Of a stretch of 64,000 nt of DNA, positions 53,061-62,952 are shown piece after piece. Origin of the DNA: Paenibacillus sp. FSL H8-0048. GTDB lineage: Bacteria > Bacillota > Bacilli > Paenibacillales > Paenibacillaceae. Location of the stretch: contig NZ_JBBODF010000001.1 in the NCBI RefSeq assembly GCF_038002825.1, positions 3,286,001 to 3,350,000 on the forward strand, written 5' to 3'. The position numbers were made by a program, and so were the translations under genes. Position 1 is the first letter of the stretch. Each line of letters starts with the position of its first letter. A model generated the notes under the pieces. It was not told the DNA's origin. It searched no databases and saw nothing but the letters and a program-made list of their open reading frames with translations.

Positions 53061-54047
53061 ATGCATACCGTTTGGAAAGGAGCCATCAGCTTCGGGCTTG
53101 TGCATGTTCCGGTCAAGATGTTCTCCGCTACGGAGGATAAAGACATCTCGCTGCGCTACATCCACAAAGAATGCGGCAGTCCGCTGTCTTATGTACGTAA
53201 ATGTCCTGTCTGTGACAAGGAGGTCACGTGGGAGGAGATCGGCAAGGGGTATGAATATGAGAAGGGCAAATTTGTCCTGTTCGACAAGGAGGAGCTGGAT
53301 CAGCTAAGCGAGGAGAGCAGCAAGAGCATCACCATTCTGGATTTCGTGGATTTGACGGAGATTGACCCGATCTATTTCCAGAAGACCTACTATTTATCGC
53401 CCGATCAGGCAGGCGCGAATGCTTACCGTCTGCTGATGGAGGCTATGCGTCAGACCGGGAAGATCGGGATTGCCAAGATCTCCATCCGCTCCAAAAGCAG
53501 TCTGGCCGCCATCCGCGTCCTGGCGGACTGCCTGGCGATTGAAACCATCTATTACCCGGACGAGGTCCGTCCGGTATCGCAGGTCCCGGGCCTGCCGGAG
53601 CCGGGCAGTGTGAACGATAAAGAGCTGGACATGGCCAAGCTGCTGATCTCACAGCTGTCCACCCCGTTCGAGCCTGCCAAATATACCGATGATTACCGCC
53701 AGCGGATGCTTGATCTGATCACGCACAAGATTGCCGGGGAAGAGTTCCACATTGCTCCGGCCCGCCAGGAGAATAATGTTATCGATCTGATGGCCGCCCT
53801 CCAGGCCAGTATCGAGGCTGTGCAGCATATTCCTTCCGATCCCGGACCCGCCAAGGGAGGCAGTGGGGCCAAGGCGCGGACAGCCGCCGGTGCAGGTGCA
53901 AAGAAACGTCCGGCCAAGGCCACTGCCGCTGCGGCTTCAACCGATACAACCGCCGCTCCGGTTGTAGATGAAGCCACCGGACCGATTCCGGTGATCGCCC
54001 CGAAGCAGAAGCGCAGAAGCGCGAAGAGCAAGGTCACCGGTGCCTAG
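53061..54047 (+). CDS. ku: Ku-type DNA end-binding protein
   Basis: 328 residues. Core Ku fold: MHTVWKGAISFGLVHVPVKM, YIHKECGSPLSYVRKCPVCDKEV (zinc-like cysteines), FVDLTEIDPIYFQKTYYLSP. A long Ala/Lys/Arg C-terminal tail (from ~270; KKRPAKATAAAA, KQKRRSAKSK) is typical of extended Ku and probably binds DNA and the ligase. AGGAGG precedes the ATG. It encircles double-strand ends and recruits the ligase encoded by the overlapping next gene. In spore formers Ku repairs dormant or germinating spores. Confidence 0.97.
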   Translation: MHTVWKGAISFGLVHVPVKMFSATEDKDISLRYIHKECGSPLSYVRKCPVCDKEVTWEEIGKGYEYEKGKFVLFDKEELDQLSEESSKSITILDFVDLTEIDPIYFQKTYYLSPDQAGANAYRLLMEAMRQTGKIGIAKISIRSKSSLAAIRVLADCLAIETIYYPDEVRPVSQVPGLPEPGSVNDKELDMAKLLISQLSTPFEPAKYTDDYRQRMLDLITHKIAGEEFHIAPARQENNVIDLMAALQASIEAVQHIPSDPGPAKGGSGAKARTAAGAGAKKRPAKATAAAASTDTTAAPVVDEATGPIPVIAPKQKRRSAKSKVTGA

Positions 54048-55038
54048 GGGACGGACTCCTGCACCTGCTGCAAGGACAGGCAGTCCCCTTCAGCTTCAGC
54101 CCGTCACACCGTTTGAGCCTGTGTTGGCCACTGGGCTTCCAAGCGGCGAACAGTGGATCGCCCAGATCAAATGGGATGGCGTGCGGATGATCTCCTATTA
54201 TGACGGGAGCCATGCCGAACTGATTAACCGCCGGGGCAACCGCCGCACACTCCAGTATCCTGAACTGGCCGGACCAGAGAGCTATTGCCGGGCCGGCTCC
54301 TTCATCCTGGATGGCGAGGTCATTGCACTCAGCGGCGGCAAGCCTTCCTTCCACGAGGTTATGCGGCGGGACAGCCTGAAGAACGAGGCGGCGATCCGGG
54401 CGGTGCAGACGCAGATACCGGTGCTGTATATGGTTTTTGATATGCTGTACTGTGACGGCATCTGGCTGCTGGACGAACCGCTGTCCCGGCGGCAAGAAAT
54501 ACTGAAGGAGAGGCTGCTGCCCCATCCCCATGTACAGCAGGTGCCGAGTTACCCGGAACCCGCCCAGTTGCTCGCCGCGGCGCGGCAGGGAAGTCTGGAG
54601 GGGATCGTCTGCAAGGATCTGAACAGCACCTATGCGCCGGGCGGCAAGGACAAACGCTGGCAGAAGCTCAAGATTATCTCTGATGTCACTGCTGTCGCCG
54701 GGGGAGTCACCTTCCGCGACGGCATCGTGAATGCACTGCTCTTCGGCCTGTATGATGATGCCGGGAAGCTGCATTATATCGGACATGCCGGGGCAGGCAG
54801 AATGACTGTCCAGGACTGGCGGACGCTGACCGCACGAATTCCTGGACTTGTCATAGAGCATATGCCGTTTGCCGCCCTTCCGCAGCGAAGCTCAGGCTCC
54901 GTTTGGATTAAGCCTGAGCTGGTGTTTAAGCTGCATTTTTTGGAATGGAATCCCTCAGGAACCTTCCGCCAGCCTGTGATTCAGGCGAAGGTCGATCTGC
55001 CCGCCCATTCCTGTTCTTTAAGCCAGCGGGGATTCTAG
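54040..55038 (+). CDS. ligD: ATP-dependent DNA ligase (LigD ligase module)
   Basis: 332 residues starting from GTG 54040 inside the end of ku (8-bp overlap). The nucleotidyltransferase domain has catalytic Lys44 in AQIKWDGVR, plus FILDGEVI, MVFDMLYCDG, LEGIVCKDLNS, and KRWQKLKI motifs, then an OB-fold (DVTAVAGGVTFRDG...). It has no polymerase or phosphoesterase domain, unlike LigD of Mycobacterium; the polymerase module is a separate gene 2.8 kb away. It joins double-strand ends in non-homologous end joining with Ku. Confidence 0.95.
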   Translation: MPRGRTPAPAARTGSPLQLQPVTPFEPVLATGLPSGEQWIAQIKWDGVRMISYYDGSHAELINRRGNRRTLQYPELAGPESYCRAGSFILDGEVIALSGGKPSFHEVMRRDSLKNEAAIRAVQTQIPVLYMVFDMLYCDGIWLLDEPLSRRQEILKERLLPHPHVQQVPSYPEPAQLLAAARQGSLEGIVCKDLNSTYAPGGKDKRWQKLKIISDVTAVAGGVTFRDGIVNALLFGLYDDAGKLHYIGHAGAGRMTVQDWRTLTARIPGLVIEHMPFAALPQRSSGSVWIKPELVFKLHFLEWNPSGTFRQPVIQAKVDLPAHSCSLSQRGF

Positions 55039-55042
55039 CTGT

Positions 55043-55861
55043 CTATTGCGGAATTAGACTTCCGGCAATCTTCAGCAGTTCGGCCTTACTCTGCACAGTG
55101 CTCCGGGTATCCGTTAATGTGTACTCCCTGCTGCCGTCCCTACTTCTCCACTGCAATTGGGATTTCAGCTTGTCATGATGCGGCCCGAACGAGGTGAACA
55201 TCATCTCCTGTCCGTTAACCTGCACCAGCTCATCCTTGTCCCCCGGCAATAAGGCCAGTGTAACTCCAGCTGGAAGCTGGCTTGCAGGCTCTGCACGCAG
55301 GCTCAGCAGCTCTCCCTGGCGGGTATAGGTCAACGTGGTGACATGACCGCTCCAAGGGAGCATTTTGGTGATAACCTTTTTACCTGCTGCTGTGGATTGT
55401 GCCTTGAGTTTCTCCCTGAGCTGCATATATTCATCCTCATACGAAAAAGGAATATCAGGACTGATGATCGCCTCCTTCAGCACATAATCTTTCGGCAGCG
55501 AAGCGGGAGCCATTAATACACCTCCGCCCATTGATCTTAATTTCTGCGCAGCTTCGCTTACGGACGTATAACTAAACGGCACATACCTGATATTCAGACT
55601 ATCCAGCGTATTGATTTTGGTATCATTCACATACACGGCCCGGATCTCCCCTCTGTTCAAGGGAATCATATATTCCTTGACCAGCAATGCGTCTAGCGGA
55701 GAGGGCCCAGCCGGTTCAGCGGTTTCTGTAGCCATAATGCCGTTGCTTTTATTTTTTAGTTTATCGGGCAGCGTACCCTTTGCTCCGGCCGTAGCGCCAG
55801 CCGCGCTTAGCAGCATGGACATGCAGATTGCGGCAGCAGCCGCTTTTTTAAACAAACTCAT
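55043..55861 (-). CDS. Secreted protein of the ECF sigma operon, unknown function
   Basis: 272 residues. A signal peptide ends near GATAGAKG; no lipobox. The C-terminal half has strands such as VTTLTYTRQGELLSLRAE and a W-R-S-x-D-G-S-x-E-Y-T-L motif, ending in an AELLKIAGSLI helix that recalls DUF4367 modules. Third gene of the sigma-factor operon, 38 bp after the anti-sigma candidate. It may be a signal sensor or downstream effector. Confidence 0.7.
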   Translation of the reverse strand: MSLFKKAAAAAICMSMLLSAAGATAGAKGTLPDKLKNKSNGIMATETAEPAGPSPLDALLVKEYMIPLNRGEIRAVYVNDTKINTLDSLNIRYVPFSYTSVSEAAQKLRSMGGGVLMAPASLPKDYVLKEAIISPDIPFSYEDEYMQLREKLKAQSTAAGKKVITKMLPWSGHVTTLTYTRQGELLSLRAEPASQLPAGVTLALLPGDKDELVQVNGQEMMFTSFGPHHDKLKSQLQWRSRDGSREYTLTDTRSTVQSKAELLKIAGSLIPQ

Positions 55862-55898
55862 AGTTCAATCCCTTCCTTCCGGTTCATTTGTTGTTCCT

Positions 55899-57092
55899 TT
55901 ACTGCTGAACCATACCGGCGGCAATGGTCTCCCATTGTTCCCGGGTCAGCCGCTGGTCCGGCGGGTCCGTCATCCAAGCAAGCCCTCCGTAGGCGCTGTC
56001 ATACCAATACAGTCTGCTTACTGAACCCCCGTTGTTGTTGGCGCCTACCCCGGGAATATATAGCAGCTCCTTATCTTCATAGGACCACTTTTCGGCAGCT
56101 TCGTCCGGGGTTACGTGAATTTGCGAAGGACCAGTTGTTGCTTCGTTATTCCAGAATAAGTGAAGCTTTAACTGCTGGCTGCCATCCTGATAATTCACCT
56201 CGGCGCTTGCAATTCCCTTTACGGGCCATAGAGTTGCAGCCAGCGGATTCTCATCCGTAGCACCTTCGGTTTTGGCTTTCAGTACCTCCAGGGTCAGTTC
56301 GTACTCCGGCTCAAACGAAGAGGGGGTTTTGGCGTACAGCCGGCCACTAGCAAACCGTAATTCGCCTATTCTTTCAGGCGGCAGTGCAAAGCTCCATTTG
56401 CCCGTTTGCTCCCGGGCGGCTGACAGCTTCGCGTAGCTGGTATACGTAACCGTTTTGCTGGTGAAAAATAACGGTTTTCCATACCCAAGCCCATTCATTA
56501 ATGCAATCAATTCACTGTCATTGACATAATAAGCCGCTGTCTCTCCCGGCTGTAAATCCTCTTGCGCCTGTTGTTCATATTGCTCCGTTAGCTTAAAGTA
56601 ACGTTCCCGGGCGGAGCTAGAGCCAACGTAAGGCGTGTAGACCTTCGACACCCCCTTCTTCACCTGCACTACGATTTTGCCGCTGCTGTCCCTTAAGGCT
56701 AGAGGCTGTCCTTCCGTCTGCCGGATAACCGCAAAGTCCGGTTGCAGCACCTTCCCGGTAGCTCCTTCATCCGTCATATTACGGAGCACACCGAAACCGG
56801 CCAGGCTCAGCAGCGCAACTGCGCAGAGTCCGGCGGTCAGCCTTCTGCCCCGCTGCTGCGCAGGACGCTGCGAAGGTATGGGCTGCCTGGTCATCACAGG
56901 TGCCTGCCCATCTGTTCCCGGCACCGCCTGTCCCGGTGAAGCTGAGGTTCCTCCGTCCTGTGCCGCTATCTGCTGGGCATGAATGGCCCGTACCCGCTCC
57001 ATAACGGATGGCTTAACATCAATGCTGCCCAGAGCTTCACCAGTACCCATTCGTCTTATCCTTTTTTCTTCAGCAGCGATGTGCTTGTCCAC
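55899..57092 (-). CDS. Putative membrane anti-sigma factor
   Basis: 397 residues from GTG 57092 (GGGGAGG 7 nt upstream), overlapping the end of the sigma gene by 37 bp. A short cytoplasmic N-terminus (residues 1-90) is followed by a single TM (LTAGLCAVALLSLAGFGVL) and a long extracytoplasmic region. Position after an ECF sigma gene, one TM and a cytoplasmic tail fit an anti-sigma role, but no ZAS zinc motif is seen, so the family is uncertain. Confidence 0.72.
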   Translation of the reverse strand: MDKHIAAEEKRIRRMGTGEALGSIDVKPSVMERVRAIHAQQIAAQDGGTSASPGQAVPGTDGQAPVMTRQPIPSQRPAQQRGRRLTAGLCAVALLSLAGFGVLRNMTDEGATGKVLQPDFAVIRQTEGQPLALRDSSGKIVVQVKKGVSKVYTPYVGSSSARERYFKLTEQYEQQAQEDLQPGETAAYYVNDSELIALMNGLGYGKPLFFTSKTVTYTSYAKLSAAREQTGKWSFALPPERIGELRFASGRLYAKTPSSFEPEYELTLEVLKAKTEGATDENPLAATLWPVKGIASAEVNYQDGSQQLKLHLFWNNEATTGPSQIHVTPDEAAEKWSYEDKELLYIPGVGANNNGGSVSRLYWYDSAYGGLAWMTDPPDQRLTREQWETIAAGMVQQ

Positions 57093-57640
57093 TGTGGTTC
57101 CTCCCCCTCTCTTTGCGCTTGCAGCAGGTTCGTGAGCTTAATGATCGTACGCCGGTATCTTTTTTTGACCGCCTCCTGATTCTTGCCCAGAATGACGGCG
57201 ATTTCGGCAAAGCTCTGCTCTTCAAAAATCCGCAGCACCAGCAGGTTCCGCTCCTCCGCCTTCAGCCGGGAGAGCGCTACAGCAAGCGGTTCATCGAACA
57301 GGAAGCGGTCCATCTCCTGCTCCGGACTCTCCGCGTATTTCTGCGGCCGCAGCAGCAGCATCACCCGGCTCTGCCGCTGGCGCTGGCGGATAACTGCCAG
57401 ACAATGGTGATAAGCGATTTTATAGAGCCATGAAGAGAAGCTTACCAGCGGTCGATACTTACCGATATTTTGATACGCTTTGACCAGAATCTCCTGCACG
57501 GCATCCTCCGCCTCTGCCCCGCTGCCGAGCAGACGGCTGCAATAACGGTACATAGGCTGCTGAACAGCCTCAACGATCTGCCCATACTGCTCCACGTCGC
57601 CGTTCTGCACCTGAACAACGAGGTGTTCCATTTCATCCAA
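57056..57640 (-). CDS. ECF-family RNA polymerase sigma factor
   Basis: Sigma-2 (YRYCSRLLGSGAEAEDAVQE, KAYQNI, SSWLYKIAYHHCLAVIRQ) and sigma-4 (LKAEERNLLVLRIFEEQSFA, GKNQEAVKKRYRRTIIKL) regions are intact. Start is uncertain: a TTG at 57640 lies 12 nt after GGAGAGGAG (194 residues); frame continues up to 57685. It heads a sigma/anti-sigma/secreted-protein operon, which interrupts the ligase-polymerase pair and is divergent from the polymerase gene. Confidence 0.93.
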   Translation of the reverse strand: MDEMEHLVVQVQNGDVEQYGQIVEAVQQPMYRYCSRLLGSGAEAEDAVQEILVKAYQNIGKYRPLVSFSSWLYKIAYHHCLAVIRQRQRQSRVMLLLRPQKYAESPEQEMDRFLFDEPLAVALSRLKAEERNLLVLRIFEEQSFAEIAVILGKNQEAVKKRYRRTIIKLTNLLQAQREGEEPQWTSTSLLKKKG

Positions 57641-57836
57641 AATCGTAAAACGCTCCTCTCCTATAGCTAACACTCTTATAAGCACCTGTCCGGGCCAAAA
57701 GGGACATTGTACTCAAAAAAAAGTGAACTGCCCTTGTCCCGGACCGGAATCCCGACTGAAAAACTAAAGTAAGGCAAATACTATATAGATTGAACTTGGA
57801 ATTTAAGTTAAGGGGAAAGCTAAGGAGGGATGTCCC

Positions 57837-58733
57837 ATGCCAGCAGCCACTAAAGGAACCATTACCGTAGACGGGCAGCAAATCAGCATCACCAATCCCG
57901 ACAAACCGCTCTGGCCAGAGATGGGCATCACTAAACAGATCTATCTGCAAAAGCTGGCGGCCCTCTCGCCCTTCCTGCTGCGCTATTGCAAAGACCGGCT
58001 GCTCACGGTGATCCGCTATCCCCATGGCGTTCCCGGGATGTCCTTCTATCAGAAGAACGCCCCGGAGCCGCTGCCGGAATTCGTCCGCACGGCGGTGCAG
58101 GACAATATCACCTACATTGTGCTGCAGGGCCTGCCGGAGCTGCTCTGGCTGGGTAATCTGGCTGCGCTCGAATTCCACCCTTCCCTCCATTATGCCGGCA
58201 GCACGCTGCCCTGCGAATGGATGATTGATCTGGACCCTTCGCTTGAGATTGAACCGCGGATTATGGAAGCCGCTGCTATGGTAGGGGAGGTGCTGACATC
58301 GCTCGGACTGGACTCCGTTCCCAAAACCTCGGGAGCCACCGGAGTGCAGATCATTGTTCCGGTGGGGCCGGGGGTGACCTTCGATGAACTGCGCCGGATC
58401 GGGCATTTCGTAGGCCGTTACGTCACCGAGAAGCGGCCGGATCTCTTCACCCTGGAGCGGTTGAAGAAACATCGCGGAGATAAAATATACTTCGATTATC
58501 TCCAGCATTACGGCGGCAAAACACTCGCTGCCCCGTATACCCCGCGCGCCCGGCCACTGGCTACCGTCTCTACTCCCCTCCTGTGGGAGGAGGTTGAACG
58601 GGGCGTCAAGCCTACAGATTTCAACCTGCTGAATATAGAGGAGCGGCTCAGCCGGTTAGGAGATCTGATTGCCAAGGTTCCTCCCCAGCCGGTTGAAGCG
58701 ATTATTGCCAAGCTGCCCCCAGGACAGCAATAA
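57837..58733 (+). CDS. ligD: LigD-type NHEJ DNA polymerase (primase-polymerase)
   Basis: 298 residues, a stand-alone LigD polymerase domain. Metal-binding Asp131 and Asp133 in MIDLDPS, the DKPLWPEMGITK start, PHGVPGMSFYQKNAP, and KTSGATGVQIIVPV motifs, then YTPRARPLATVSTPL. The family adds templated or untemplated nucleotides, often ribonucleotides, at broken ends. AAGGAGG precedes the ATG. It is separated from the ligase and Ku genes by the sigma operon; they still probably act together. Confidence 0.94.
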   Translation: MPAATKGTITVDGQQISITNPDKPLWPEMGITKQIYLQKLAALSPFLLRYCKDRLLTVIRYPHGVPGMSFYQKNAPEPLPEFVRTAVQDNITYIVLQGLPELLWLGNLAALEFHPSLHYAGSTLPCEWMIDLDPSLEIEPRIMEAAAMVGEVLTSLGLDSVPKTSGATGVQIIVPVGPGVTFDELRRIGHFVGRYVTEKRPDLFTLERLKKHRGDKIYFDYLQHYGGKTLAAPYTPRARPLATVSTPLLWEEVERGVKPTDFNLLNIEERLSRLGDLIAKVPPQPVEAIIAKLPPGQQ

Positions 58734-58770
58734 GCCCGCAAATGCCATTCTCAGGCTGCGGGCTTATTTG
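58732..58770 (+). terminator. Terminator of the polymerase gene
   Basis: AAGCCCGCA/TGCGGGCTT perfect 9-bp stem followed by ATTT, starting at the stop codon. Confidence 0.85.
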
Positions 58771-58907
58771 GCGTCCAGAATCAGGACGGAAGGTATTATT
58801 ATATATGGGCATACGGCGCAGCAGGTCAGGACCGCCGTATGGGTTACTCTGTCGTTCGTAAATATACCTTCCTTCGAAGCGCTCCGGCTGAACCGGTGAC
58901 GCTAATG

Positions 58908-59816
58908 CTAATGAATTGCTTTTTTCTTGAAGCGGCCGCCCTTAACATCATGGATATTGCCGATCGCGATGAAGGCGTCAGAATCCCAATCCTCTACGAT
59001 AGACTTCAGCTTCGCTTCTTCCAGACGGGTAATGACTACAAAGATCACTTTCTTGTTGTCGCCGGAGAATCCGCCTTCACCATCGAGATAGGTGACTCCG
59101 CGTCCCAGACGCTCTGTCAGAGCTTCGCCGATATCACGGAATTTATCGCTGATAATCCAAACCGACTTCGACTGATCCAGACCTTCGAGTGTAATATCAA
59201 TCACTTTAAAAGCGATATAGTAGGCAATAAGCGAGAACATCGCATTATTCCAGCCGAACACAAAGCCTGCGCCGGACAGAATGAACAGATTGAAGAACAT
59301 GACGACTTCCCCTACAGAGAACGGAAGCCTCTTGGATACAAGAATGGCTACAATCTCAGTACCGTCAAGTGATCCGCCATAACGGACAACGAGCCCGACC
59401 CCAACGCCGAGAATTACCCCTCCGAATACTGCTGCGAGCAGCGGCTCAACGGTAATGGGATGAACAGGATGGAGCAATTGGGTACCGATGGACATTACAA
59501 TTACAGCAAATAGAGTAGATAAGGCAAATGTCTTACCAATCTGCTTATACCCGATAATCAGGAACGGCAGGTTAAGCAGGGTCAATAGAATACCAAGCGG
59601 TATATGGAAAACATGGGCTAACATAATGGAAATACCAGTGATTCCGCCATCAATCAACTTATTGGGAACAAGAAAAATTTCAAGCGCAACAGCCATCATG
59701 GCTGCTCCGATGACAATCATCACAACCCGCTGGGCCAGTCTTGCCGTCTTGAACACTCCAGACTTCTGCGGCTTCTTCTGTTCTTCACTCGTAAAGATAT
59801 GTTGGCTTACAGTCAT
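58908..59816 (-). CDS. YitT/DUF2179-family membrane protein
   Basis: 302 residues. About five N-terminal membrane segments (VVMIVIGAAMMAVALEIFLV, GGVILGVGVGLVVRYGGSLDG) and a C-terminal DUF2179 soluble domain (KKVIFVVITRLEEAKLKSIV, DAFIAIGNIHDVKGGRFKK). GGGGGAG precedes the ATG. Widespread in Firmicutes; function unknown, transport suspected. Confidence 0.93.
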   Translation of the reverse strand: MTVSQHIFTSEEQKKPQKSGVFKTARLAQRVVMIVIGAAMMAVALEIFLVPNKLIDGGITGISIMLAHVFHIPLGILLTLLNLPFLIIGYKQIGKTFALSTLFAVIVMSIGTQLLHPVHPITVEPLLAAVFGGVILGVGVGLVVRYGGSLDGTEIVAILVSKRLPFSVGEVVMFFNLFILSGAGFVFGWNNAMFSLIAYYIAFKVIDITLEGLDQSKSVWIISDKFRDIGEALTERLGRGVTYLDGEGGFSGDNKKVIFVVITRLEEAKLKSIVEDWDSDAFIAIGNIHDVKGGRFKKKAIH

Positions 59817-59983
59817 AGAACTCCCCCTATAAATAGTATATCTAAGAAGCTTACGAAAGCGAACGTACAGTCGTGCCTTCTCCCCTGTTCTTCTTATATT
59901 TCCATTATATCATAAAGGAAAGTCAAATAACGCATATAAATTGATATAACCTTCGATAATCGATGCTTCCGCCATCTTTTCTG

Positions 59984-61414
59984 TCATAATAGCGGCGATA
60001 AGAGCTGACACAGACTTTCTATGCGTTTGACATTATGGCTGCGCTCCCGGAACTTTTTCGGATCGATGAATTCACTCTGCTCCAGATCTCTGCTGAAATC
60101 CTCTGCCAGCTCTGAAATAATCTCTGGACGGAGCAGCACCGCCGTCAGCTCGAAGTTGGAATAGAAGCTGCGCATGTCCAGATTGGCACTGCCGACGGTG
60201 GCCAGCAGGCTGTCGATAATCATTACCTTGGCATGCATGAACCCTCTGGTATAGCGGTAAAATTTCACGCCGGCGTCCTGCAGATTCTCCAGATACGACA
60301 GCGTGGCATAATAGACCAGCTTGTTATCCGGTTTAGCCGGGATAATGATCCTTACGTCCACTCCGCTAAGCACCGCATTCTTCAGCGCCCTGCTTATCGC
60401 AGGGTCGGGGATGAAATACGGCGAGGTCATCCAGATCCGCTGCCTTGCGGCGCAGATAGAAGCGAAATACATCTCCTGGGTGGCATCGACAGCCGCATCC
60501 GGTCCGCTGGCGACAATCTGTATGGCATCCCTTCTGCTACAGCTATGATCCGGGAAGAAGCGCGGATGGCTGATAATATCACCGGCCGCCAGCCGCCAGT
60601 CCTTGAGAAACACATACTGCAGCTGATAGACGGCATCCCCTTCAAGGCGCAGATGCGTATCCCGCCAGTAGCCCATTTTCGGATTTTTGCCCAGGTAATC
60701 ATCGCCTATGTTCATGCCTCCTGTGAATCCGGTCAGTCCGTCCACCACCAGGATCTTCCGGTGATTGCGGTAGTTGAAGCGGCGGTCCGGCAGTGCAGTC
60801 AGCGGAGGCAGAAAAAAATACACCTGCACTCCCGCATTCTTCAGTGTATTCACAAAGCCCCGGCTTAGTTTATGGCTTCCCAGTCCATCGCACAGCAGGC
60901 GTACCCTCACCCCCTGGCGTACCTTGCGGATCATCAGCTCCTGGAACTGCCGGCCGATCCCGTCCTCCCGGAAAATATAAAATTCCATGTGGATATGCTC
61001 CTGCGCACCTTCCATCACCTCCAGCATGGACTTATACGCTGCCTCTGCACTGGACAACACTTCACACCGGTTGTGGCTTGTAACCGGACTGTCCGCCAGT
61101 CCAGAGAACAGGTGCAGCAGCCCTGAGCGGTGTTCAAATCCGGGGTTGCCGGTATCCTCCGCCTGCTTGACCTTATGAATCTTGCCGGTAACATGAATAC
61201 GGATTTCCCGCAGCAGGGAGACGCACCGGTTGCCAAGCTTACGGCTCTGCCAGTAATCGCGTCCCAGGAAATAGTAGAACAGCAGGCCCAGCGGCGGACA
61301 GCAGAAGGTAATACATATCCAGGCAAGCGCCCGCTGCGGACGGCGGAATTCGGAAGCGGTAATAATGGCAAGCTGCACAATAAAAAGACATAAGATAACG
61401 GCAAATATCCTCAT
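59984..61414 (-). CDS. cls: Cardiolipin synthase
   Basis: The start is placed at ATG 61414 (476 residues), preceded by AGGAGG; an in-frame upstream ATG at 61432 lacks a site. Two N-terminal membrane segments, then two phospholipase-D HKD motifs: NHRKILVVDG and MHAKVMIID. It joins two phosphatidylglycerols to cardiolipin. Monocistronic; divergent from the M23 gene. Confidence 0.95.
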   Translation of the reverse strand: MRIFAVILCLFIVQLAIITASEFRRPQRALAWICITFCCPPLGLLFYYFLGRDYWQSRKLGNRCVSLLREIRIHVTGKIHKVKQAEDTGNPGFEHRSGLLHLFSGLADSPVTSHNRCEVLSSAEAAYKSMLEVMEGAQEHIHMEFYIFREDGIGRQFQELMIRKVRQGVRVRLLCDGLGSHKLSRGFVNTLKNAGVQVYFFLPPLTALPDRRFNYRNHRKILVVDGLTGFTGGMNIGDDYLGKNPKMGYWRDTHLRLEGDAVYQLQYVFLKDWRLAAGDIISHPRFFPDHSCSRRDAIQIVASGPDAAVDATQEMYFASICAARQRIWMTSPYFIPDPAISRALKNAVLSGVDVRIIIPAKPDNKLVYYATLSYLENLQDAGVKFYRYTRGFMHAKVMIIDSLLATVGSANLDMRSFYSNFELTAVLLRPEIISELAEDFSRDLEQSEFIDPKKFRERSHNVKRIESLCQLLSPLL

Positions 61415-61691
61415 TCCGGGCCTCCTGATCAACTGAATGAACTCTTATTATCTCTGCGGGCATAGACAGCACTTGCTAACTTTCATGAGGAATCTGCCGT
61501 GGCAGAAGCCTGCACTTACTACAGGTTTTGCCTTAACTCTCCTTCTTTATTCAAGTAAACCGTTGTCATGTTCACCTTAGTTATGGAATACATAGAGTAG
61601 TAGGACGAATCGGATAAGCCCCCTATACCCCGACAGATGATTTCAGTCAGTTCATACCAAGCGGCTGCCATGGCCGCAGTAAGGAGACGTT

Positions 61692-62924
61692 ATGAAGAGT
61701 CAGCCAAGTCAGAAAAAGATTACGCTGCTCGTTATGCGTGAGGCCGGACGGCCTGTGAAGCAGCTCCAGATGTCAAAGCCCTTCGCTCTGGCGCTGCCTG
61801 CCGCAGCCGCTCTGTCCCTCTCCAGTCTGGTCACCTCTATGCATATCCATGCTTCCCGGTCCATCGCAGAGCTGGAGGCCGAAGCGGCCGCCTTATCGCT
61901 GACCAATATCCGCATGGAGCTGAAGGTTGCTGATAAGGATCAGGCATTACAGCAGCTGCGCGGCCAGGTAAGCGAGCTCTCAGAGGAAGCGGAGAGCATT
62001 AAAGACAAGCTGAAGAGTGTGACTGAGCTGGAAGAGCAGCTGCAATCACTGATCAACAAAGAAACCACCTCTTCTGCTGCCGGCAGCGGTTCTAGTGCGG
62101 ATACGTCAACCTCAGCAGCTTCCTTCAAAGGCAGCCAGCCGGTGGTGGCGGATTTGTCTGATACCGGAGCCGCGGCCGCTGCCGGAAGCTATGGCAAGGT
62201 CAGCAGGTTAAGCGCCGGCCCGTTCATCCGGGAACAGCCGGAAGCTCTCTCTGCCGCCGTATCGCCTGCCGTCAATTTCCGTATCCGGGCTGCTGCCACC
62301 GCACTGAGCCTGCCTGCGAATCCACAGGTCGGCGGTGAATATGTCGCCGTTTACGAGAATGATCCTCAGCGGCTGGTTGAGGAAACCAAGGACGACTTCG
62401 AGGAAATCCACAGCATTATGGATGAGATGATTAACAGTATCTCAAGCACGATTACACAGGCCGAGGAGGCACACAAAACAAGAGCAGAGTTTCAGGCCAA
62501 ACAAGCCCAGGAGAAGCAAGCCCGGCTGGCAAGGGCCGTGATGTGGCCTACCGGCTCCAAGGTCATCACCTCCAGCTTCGGCTACCGCTCTGATCCTTTC
62601 AAAGGGGTCTCTGCTTATCATTCCGGGATTGATATTGCGGGAAATATCGGAGATGCAGTATACGCGGCACTGGGCGGCGTGGTTACCTCTGCAGAACAAA
62701 TGGGAGCCCGGGGCAAATACATCATCATCAAGCATGACAATGGACTGGAGACCTGGTACATGCATTTGAACCAGATGATAGTCACCCCCGGTGAGCGGGT
62801 CGGCAAAGGGGAGCAGATCGGCATGCTGGGCAGCACCGGACGCAGCACGGGCCCCCATTTGCATTTTCAGGTCGTGAAGCAGAACAAGCCGGTGAATCCG
62901 CTCAATTATGTTAAGCCTTTATAG
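61692..62924 (+). CDS. M23-family (LytM) metallopeptidase with coiled coil
   Basis: 410 residues. A membrane anchor (FALALPAAAALSLSSLV) is followed by a coiled coil (~60-125), a low-complexity Ser/Ala linker, a second helical region (~225-285), and a LytM domain: zinc ligands in YHSGIDIAG and HLHFQV, with VITSSFGYRSDPF upstream. Both zinc motifs look intact, so it is probably an active peptidoglycan endopeptidase. GGAG precedes the ATG. Followed by a bactofilin gene after 28 bp. Confidence 0.93.
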   Translation: MKSQPSQKKITLLVMREAGRPVKQLQMSKPFALALPAAAALSLSSLVTSMHIHASRSIAELEAEAAALSLTNIRMELKVADKDQALQQLRGQVSELSEEAESIKDKLKSVTELEEQLQSLINKETTSSAAGSGSSADTSTSAASFKGSQPVVADLSDTGAAAAAGSYGKVSRLSAGPFIREQPEALSAAVSPAVNFRIRAAATALSLPANPQVGGEYVAVYENDPQRLVEETKDDFEEIHSIMDEMINSISSTITQAEEAHKTRAEFQAKQAQEKQARLARAVMWPTGSKVITSSFGYRSDPFKGVSAYHSGIDIAGNIGDAVYAALGGVVTSAEQMGARGKYIIIKHDNGLETWYMHLNQMIVTPGERVGKGEQIGMLGSTGRSTGPHLHFQVVKQNKPVNPLNYVKPL

Positions 62925-62952
62925 GTTCAAGAATATAAGGAGGAATGCAGGA

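Noticed and set aside
57633..58508. 291-codon minus-strand frame opposite the polymerase gene
   Set aside because: Antisense to an intact polymerase domain; the sequence is not protein-like.
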